Shown here: piece by piece, positions 59,275-64,000 of the stretch
How positions within the stretch are numbered: the first letter of the stretch is position 1
Layout of the letters: the number at the start of each line of letters is the position of its first letter
Source of the DNA: JADKIH01 sp031417395
GTDB taxonomy: Bacteria > Bacteroidota > Bacteroidia > AKYH767-A > 2013-40CM-41-45
Assembly (NCBI GenBank): GCA_031417395.1
Contig: JANOVM010000070.1
Location: 62,001-126,000 of the forward strand
Direction: 5' to 3'
DNA: 64,000 bases
Translations under genes and position numbers: made by a program
The notes under the pieces: model-generated
What the model was told of the DNA's origin: nothing
The model's database searches: none
Seen by the model: only the letters and a program-made list of their open reading frames with translations

Positions 59275-60477
59275 TTATTTTTTATAGGAGTTCATTATTA
59301 AATTAACCAGGTCACGGGCAACTTCTGATTTTAGTTTTACTCCAAAGGAATGTTCGCGTCCGGATTTTTCAATGAAGGTTACTTTGTTTGTGGAAACATC
59401 AAAACCGGCACCAACGTCATTCAATGAATTTAGAACGATAAGATCAAGATTTTTATTAACCAGTTTTTCTTTTGCATTAGCCAATTCATTATTAGTTTCA
59501 AGGGCAAAACCAACGAGTAACTGGTTCTTGCGTTTTTTTTCACCCATACTTTTAAGTATATCGGTTGTGGGTACTAACGCTACGTTAAGCGGATTATTTT
59601 TCTTTTTTATCTTTTCAGTTGATTCTTCACCGGGGCGAAAATCGGCAACAGCGGCAGACATAACAATAATATCCATCTTCTCAAAGTCATGCATACAGGC
59701 AGTGAGCATTTCATCGGCAGTGTTTACATCGGTTCTTTCCACTCCACGATCATTCAGCGAAAGATGTGTTGGACCGGAAATCAATTTAACATCAGCTCCC
59801 ATTTTTGATAACTCTTCGGCAATAGCGAATCCCATTTTACCCGATGAACGGTTTCCGATAAATCGGACAGGATCAATATTTTCATAGGTAGGACCTGCAG
59901 TTACAAGAGCTTTAATTCCGCGTAAGGGCAGATTTTCATAAAAATATTTTTCAAGGATGTCGACAATTTTTTCAGGCTCTTCCATTCTTCCTTCGCCGGT
60001 TAATCCGCTTGCCAATTCTCCATGCGCAGGTGTAATGATATAATGCCTTTTAAAACTACCGAGGGTTTGAATGTTTGCTTTTACTGCAGGATGCTGAAGC
60101 ATATCGAGGTCCATGGCAGGCGCTATAAAAACAGGACAGCGGGCAGAAAGGTAACAGGCAAGAAGCTGATTGTCGGCAATTCCCTGAGCCATTTTACCAA
60201 TAGTATTCGCTGAGGCAGGTGCAATAATAAAGGCATCGGCCCACAATCCCGCTTCAACATGGTTATACCATTCACCGTTATCAGGATTAAATGAAGTCGT
60301 CATTACCGGGTTCTTCGAGAGAACGGATAATGTCAGAGGAGTAACAAAATCTTTTGCAGATTCGCTCATGACCACTTTAACTTCAGCACCGGCCTTTATG
60401 AGCAAGCGAACCAGAAAAGCAGATTTGTATGCGGCAATGCTGCCGGTAATACCAAGTAAAATACGTTTGCCTTTCAT
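59275..60477 (-). CDS. coaBC: Bifunctional phosphopantothenoylcysteine decarboxylase / phosphopantothenate-cysteine ligase
   Basis: Carries out two consecutive steps of coenzyme A synthesis. The flavin-dependent CoaC half (about 1-180) has GITGSIAAYKSAFLVR, the catalytic histidine in YNHVEAGLW, ASANTIGKMAQGIADN and the substrate loop APAMDLDM. The CoaB ligase half follows (ALVTAGPTYENIDPVRFIGN, then NRSSGKMGFAIAEE). ATG 60477 is preferred to an in-frame TTG at 60507, giving 400 residues. It lies between rpoZ and porD in one operon. Confidence 0.95.
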   Translation of the reverse strand: MKGKRILLGITGSIAAYKSAFLVRLLIKAGAEVKVVMSESAKDFVTPLTLSVLSKNPVMTTSFNPDNGEWYNHVEAGLWADAFIIAPASANTIGKMAQGIADNQLLACYLSARCPVFIAPAMDLDMLQHPAVKANIQTLGSFKRHYIITPAHGELASGLTGEGRMEEPEKIVDILEKYFYENLPLRGIKALVTAGPTYENIDPVRFIGNRSSGKMGFAIAEELSKMGADVKLISGPTHLSLNDRGVERTDVNTADEMLTACMHDFEKMDIIVMSAAVADFRPGEESTEKIKKKNNPLNVALVPTTDILKSMGEKKRKNQLLVGFALETNNELANAKEKLVNKNLDLIVLNSLNDVGAGFDVSTNKVTFIEKSGREHSFGVKLKSEVARDLVNLIMNSYKK

Positions 60478-60564
60478 TGTAGAGAAATTAGAAATGAAAA
60501 AATCCAAAACGTATTATGTCCTGGATTTAATTCGTTAAAAGCTGTTTGAATAATTATCAAACAA

Positions 60565-60891
60565 TTATTTTTCACCAGTTTCTTTAGAAGGATTCCGGAA
60601 ATAGATTTTGTTTTCCGTGTATTCCTGAACAGCAATAAGTGTTGGCTTGGGAAGTCTTTCGTAATATTTTGATATTTCTATCTGCTCCCTGTTTTCGAAA
60701 ATTTCTTCTAAATTATCTGTTGTAGAATTAAATTCAGAAAGTTTAGAATTAAGTTCTTCTTTCATTTCGCTTGCTATCTGATTAGCGCGCTTAGAAATAA
60801 CCACAAGGGATTCGTAAATATTTCCTGTTTTTCTTTCGAACTCAGGAATGTTACGTGTAACAGTAGAGGAAACGTCTGATTTGTAATTCAT
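60565..60891 (-). CDS. rpoZ: RNA polymerase omega subunit, Bacteroidota type
   Basis: A 108-residue protein of the divergent omega family of Bacteroidota. The conserved part is TGNIYESLVVISKRANQIAS (about 22-41), followed by an acidic helix and the end ERLPKPTLIAVQEYTENKIY. Omega helps fold and hold the beta-prime subunit. Position between bamD and coaBC supports the call. It starts 15 bases after bamD. A weak inverted repeat (GTTTGA/TCAAAC, 60544-60562) follows its stop. Confidence 0.88.
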   Translation of the reverse strand: MNYKSDVSSTVTRNIPEFERKTGNIYESLVVISKRANQIASEMKEELNSKLSEFNSTTDNLEEIFENREQIEISKYYERLPKPTLIAVQEYTENKIYFRNPSKETGEK

Positions 60892-60906
60892 GATCGATTA
60901 TTTAAT

Positions 60907-61719
60907 TTATTTAAGGACAACTTTATTATTTATTTTACTGAGTTTTTTCTGTGATGATTCCAGGTAATCCTGAGCTTTGTTTTTTTGCCTGCTTTCAGGA
61001 AAAGCGCTGACAAAGTCCGTATACGCAGCAATAGTTTCTTCGTAACGTTCTGCTTTTTTTTCTTCTATACTGTTTTCTGCCAAAAGATAGGTTGCTTTAA
61101 CGATTTTATACAAAGCATCTTCTCTGAATTGGGTGGAAGGAAAATCGTGCAATAGATTTTTGTACGATGTAGTTGCCGCTTTATACGATTCCATATCGAA
61201 ATACATTTCAGCATTGGCATAACTTTTTAACTCCAGTTTATTCCGAAGCTGATCCATCAGTTTATTGCATTGCTCCAAACGGTTGCTTCGCGGATAACGA
61301 TCCGTAAATAATTGAAGTTCGGTAATAGCTTTTATGGTACTTGTCTGGTCGAGGTTGAAATCGGATGAGTTCTCGTAGAAACAATAAGCGTGCATGTATG
61401 CACATTCTTCAGCAAATTCACTCGAAGGGTAAGTCTTAGCAAAATTATCAAAGTAGTAAGCCGCTCCTTCGTAATCACTCAGACGATAATTTGTATACGC
61501 GTAATAGTAGTAAGTCTTTTCAGCCTTTTGAGTTCCACGGTAAATAGTTATAAGTTCTTCCAGGAGAGGCAAAGCTTTAAAATAAGAGCCCTTTTCGTAT
61601 AATTTTATGGCAAGGTTCAATTTTGCTTCCATATCTCTGCCTTTTTGAATACGGCTATATTCACTGCATGAAACGAACAGTAAAAACATAGAAATTAAAG
61701 CAAAAAGGCGGATTTTCAT
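60907..61719 (-). CDS. bamD: Outer membrane assembly lipoprotein BamD
   Basis: Essential lipoprotein of the BAM complex that inserts barrels in the outer membrane. The lipobox holds Cys18 (LFVSCSEYSRIQKGRD). The 270 residues then form about five TPR-like helical pairs: YEKGSYFKALPLLEELI, YYYAYTNYRLSDYEGAAYYF, FAKTYPSSEFAEECAYMHAY and YKNLLHDFPSTQFREDALY. It is the first gene of the operon with rpoZ, coaBC and porD. TATCTTTG, a consensus -7 element, ends eight bases before its ATG. Confidence 0.94.
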   Translation of the reverse strand: MKIRLFALISMFLLFVSCSEYSRIQKGRDMEAKLNLAIKLYEKGSYFKALPLLEELITIYRGTQKAEKTYYYYAYTNYRLSDYEGAAYYFDNFAKTYPSSEFAEECAYMHAYCFYENSSDFNLDQTSTIKAITELQLFTDRYPRSNRLEQCNKLMDQLRNKLELKSYANAEMYFDMESYKAATTSYKNLLHDFPSTQFREDALYKIVKATYLLAENSIEEKKAERYEETIAAYTDFVSAFPESRQKNKAQDYLESSQKKLSKINNKVVLK

Positions 61720-61726
61720 AGGATTG

Positions 61727-61734
61727 CAAAGATA
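61727..61734 (-). promoter_or_regulatory. Promoter -7 element of the bamD operon
   Basis: The minus strand reads TATCTTTG, an exact TAnnTTTG match seven bases before the bamD start codon. No TTG was found at the -33 distance. The predicted leader is about four bases. Confidence 0.55.
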
Positions 61735-61785
61735 ATAAAAAAAGATTCGTATCCGTGTTTTTTCAAAGAAAATGCGCTAAAATCG

Positions 61786-64000
61786 TTACTCTTTAATTAT
61801 TTTCTTTACGAATAAACCTGAATTGGTTTTAATACCCAAAATATACACCCCCGTTTTCAGCAACCCTCCTATCCGAAATGAATTTTCATTACCCGATAAG
61901 ACCTTCTCATAAACAGTTTTTCCCAACATATCTTTAATAAAAATCAAACCGGGAGAATCGATTTTATTCAGCATAAAGCGAAGCTCTATTTCTTTTTGAA
62001 AGGGATTAGGAAAAACAATTATTGATGAAGAAACGCTGTTTTCGTTTCTTACATTGGAAATCAAGTTACCTGAAATCTCAAAAAGATCAAAAGCTCCTTC
62101 AAGAATATTTCCGGGAGTTCGGTCATTAACTTCAATGCTAAGCTGCATATTGGATGTTGGAGTAATAAAATTTTGAATTAAAAAAGTGTCTTGCTGCCAT
62201 GTTCCATTGGTCGGGTCGTTAGGACCAATGTTTTTCAAGACAACAGAAGCACTGCCATTTGACAGAGTAATTATCATAGTATCGTTGGGAGTGCCTGATC
62301 CATTAATGTCAAGGTATCGTCTGTAATATTTCAATACCGGACTAGAATAAATAGTTGCATCAAATACAGGAGATTTAAGAATGGTATTGCCATTGTCTAC
62401 ATCAGAATAATTAAAAGGTATACCGCCATTATCTGTTACAAAACATTTATTTCCACAGTCACCTGTAACATCATCTTCAGGATTTACTTCGATTCCTATT
62501 CCATTGTAAGTTCCAATAGGATCTCCCCTTTCCCATGAATTCGGAGAACTACCGTTAACTGTCCAGCCCAGATCAATATTGAAGTCATCGTAATAACCCT
62601 CTGAAATCTCTTCATCGAGAATCATTCCCAATGCAAGCGTAACAGTTGAACATTTTGTTCTATAGCCCCATTTCCCTGTATAAACTGTATAGTCCTGAAT
62701 AAATACAGATGGAAAAGTAAACGATCCGGTGGAAGATGTTGTTGCAGTATAGGAAACATCATTCCCTTCCAGTAAAATTATTGCATTGGATAAAGGCTGG
62801 TTAGTAATGCTATCCGTTATTGTTCCTGAAACAGAACCTAATTGTAAAGGCACCAGCTGCACATCTAAAATCGTTAATACACCATTGGTTAATTGCACTC
62901 CTGTTATTGTCTTTGTAACATATCCTCCTTTAGAAATCCTCACATCATAAGTGCCTGTAACTGCTGTACCGGTGCGATATTCACCTAAACCATCGGATAC
63001 AACACTTAAAGTAGTAGTCTGAACTACAATATTAGCACCAATAATTAGCGCAGAGGTAATACTGTCACTTACTGCACCTTCAAGGTAGCATCCTCTTACA
63101 TAATTTGGAGTTAAAACAAACAAACCATTATCAATATCAGAAGCTACAATAGTACCTGATCGAAGAAAAGGATAAACACCCCAGCATCCATTAAATCCAT
63201 TGCCGCTGCCTTGTGTATAGGTATCGTATTTGCCAACTTCAATTGGATTTCTTGGACGGGAAACATCGGTTATTACCACACCATCTTTATACCATGATGT
63301 TATTGCAAAATCATTTAATATATGTGTATTATGAATGATTACACCGGATCCAGGAGAAGTTTGAAAACGCGACAACTCTTTAATATTTGTAAGGTCAGAA
63401 ATATCATATGCTGCAAGAAAAGATCCACTGTTTTCATCCGTTGTAAAAAGAGTTTTATGGTTATCAGACAGCCATGTGTTATGTGTAAATGTTGTTGGAG
63501 TCGTTTGCGTGGCAAGTAAAACAGGGTTTGATTTATTTCTGACATCAACCACAGCGAAAAAACCGGAATTGATATGAGCTTCATAAAGCGTATCGTTCAA
63601 TGCGTACCCATCGTGTACATATGCATCACTTCCTCCGGTGGGAAAAGAGTATTCTCCTGAATAAACAGGATTCCAGGGATCGGTCAAATCAAAAAACAAT
63701 GTATTTCCAAAATTGATATTGCTTCCGTAGAGGTATAGAAATCCCATGGAAGTATCACAATGCAAAGCATGAATTGTATTTAATTGTCCGGATATAGAAC
63801 CATCACCCGTATATTGCTTATATATTACCGTATCGGGAAGCAAGCTCATATCTATTATTGTTAAACCACCGCCGCCTTCTGTAGTTACATAGGCAAATTT
63901 TCTATAGGTTTTAACTTCACGCCAATCGGAAGCAACCCCGGGAACTGAAAATTTTATGACCGGATTTGTCGGTATAGTAACATCGACTATATCTAATCCA
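61786..64000 (-). CDS. Choice-of-anchor B family T9SS protein, 5' end cut off by the window
   Basis: The frame continues past an internal ATG (63849) to the window edge, reading GLDIVDVTIPTNPV and SDWREVKTYRKFAYVTTEGG upstream of it. The gene is therefore truncated at its 5' end and at least 738 residues long. The N-terminal part is a propeller of the choice-of-anchor B type (LNTIHALHCDTSMGFLYLYG, SYFTHNTWL-like TFTHNTWLSDNHKTLFTTDE). Two carboxypeptidase-regulatory-like modules follow (about GSVSGTITDSITNQPLSNAI), then a beta-sandwich with WERGDPIGTYNG. The last 80 residues are a T9SS type A sorting domain (VFPNPFQKEIELRF, LKTGVYILGIKTNSG). It is probably a surface or released protein of unknown ligand. 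Confidence 0.88.
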   Translation of the reverse strand, partial: GLDIVDVTIPTNPVIKFSVPGVASDWREVKTYRKFAYVTTEGGGGLTIIDMSLLPDTVIYKQYTGDGSISGQLNTIHALHCDTSMGFLYLYGSNINFGNTLFFDLTDPWNPVYSGEYSFPTGGSDAYVHDGYALNDTLYEAHINSGFFAVVDVRNKSNPVLLATQTTPTTFTHNTWLSDNHKTLFTTDENSGSFLAAYDISDLTNIKELSRFQTSPGSGVIIHNTHILNDFAITSWYKDGVVITDVSRPRNPIEVGKYDTYTQGSGNGFNGCWGVYPFLRSGTIVASDIDNGLFVLTPNYVRGCYLEGAVSDSITSALIIGANIVVQTTTLSVVSDGLGEYRTGTAVTGTYDVRISKGGYVTKTITGVQLTNGVLTILDVQLVPLQLGSVSGTITDSITNQPLSNAIILLEGNDVSYTATTSSTGSFTFPSVFIQDYTVYTGKWGYRTKCSTVTLALGMILDEEISEGYYDDFNIDLGWTVNGSSPNSWERGDPIGTYNGIGIEVNPEDDVTGDCGNKCFVTDNGGIPFNYSDVDNGNTILKSPVFDATIYSSPVLKYYRRYLDINGSGTPNDTMIITLSNGSASVVLKNIGPNDPTNGTWQQDTFLIQNFITPTSNMQLSIEVNDRTPGNILEGAFDLFEISGNLISNVRNENSVSSSIIVFPNPFQKEIELRFMLNKIDSPGLIFIKDMLGKTVYEKVLSGNENSFRIGGLLKTGVYILGIKTNSGLFVKKIIKE

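Noticed and set aside
59372..59887. A 171-codon plus-strand frame opposite coaBC
   Set aside because: It is antisense to a strongly conserved gene in a known operon and shows no domain or signal.

Overview
This window is a gene-dense, AT-rich chromosomal segment of a member of the Bacteroidota (Bacteroidetes). The placement rests on several things seen together. Five secreted proteins end in type IX secretion system (T9SS) type A sorting domains. There is a SusC/SusD pair, a porD gene in the bamD-rpoZ-coaBC-porD cluster, a bacillithiol gene (bshC), and many promoters of the Bacteroidetes type (TTG, 17-22 bases, TAnnTTTG). No tRNA, rRNA, CRISPR array, insertion sequence or prophage was found. 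Both ends cut through genes.

Layout. 1-2921 (minus): a truncated LysM/periplasmic-binding-like protein and guaA. 3256-4431: a T9SS-exported phosphoesterase. 4517-6127 (minus): bshC. 6365-13399: a giant secreted repeat protein of 2344 residues with fourteen exact 93-residue modules. 13628-18117: a FemAB/GNAT-like protein, a DUF6580 membrane protein, a seven-repeat T9SS propeller protein and a possible 34-residue membrane peptide. 18120-21503 (minus): AIM24, a phosphohexomutase and mltG. 21617-28901: a phosphate-acquisition block with two response regulators, a phosphate-type porin, pstS, pstC, pstA, pstB and phoU. 28916-33205: pyrD (minus), a DtxR/MntR regulator with an Nramp-UspA fusion, and smpB. 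33261-40625: an outer-membrane barrel (minus), SusC, SusD, a DUF5011 lipoprotein and an exported cupredoxin. 40857-54408: clpB, a second propeller protein, a dienelactone hydrolase, recQ with a 3-methyladenine glycosylase, a PUA-type methyltransferase, a MATE exporter, fmt, a sirtuin and a UPF0316 protein. 54511-64000: a lipoprotein, then minus-strand genes for a class IV aminotransferase, a GmhB-like phosphatase, a rhomboid, ychF, porD, coaBC, rpoZ, bamD and a truncated choice-of-anchor B protein.

How the parts work together. The phosphate block joins outer-membrane uptake, periplasmic capture, ABC import and PhoU/PhoB-like control, but no sensor kinase lies beside it. Its PstC carries a periplasmic insert that resembles half of PstS from the same operon. 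The metal block pairs a DtxR-type repressor, whose likely operator covers its own promoter, with a manganese/iron importer fused to a UspA domain. The porD/bamD cluster supports the outer membrane and the T9SS, which exports the sorting-domain proteins elsewhere in the window.

The observations most worth following up are the PstS-like domain inside PstC, the kinase-less pair of regulators (one with a degenerate receiver), the 14-module protein whose repeats are nearly identical in protein but scrambled at synonymous sites, promoters that sit directly on start codons and so predict near-leaderless mRNAs, and a dispersed palindromic repeat built on CCGATAGCTATCGG.
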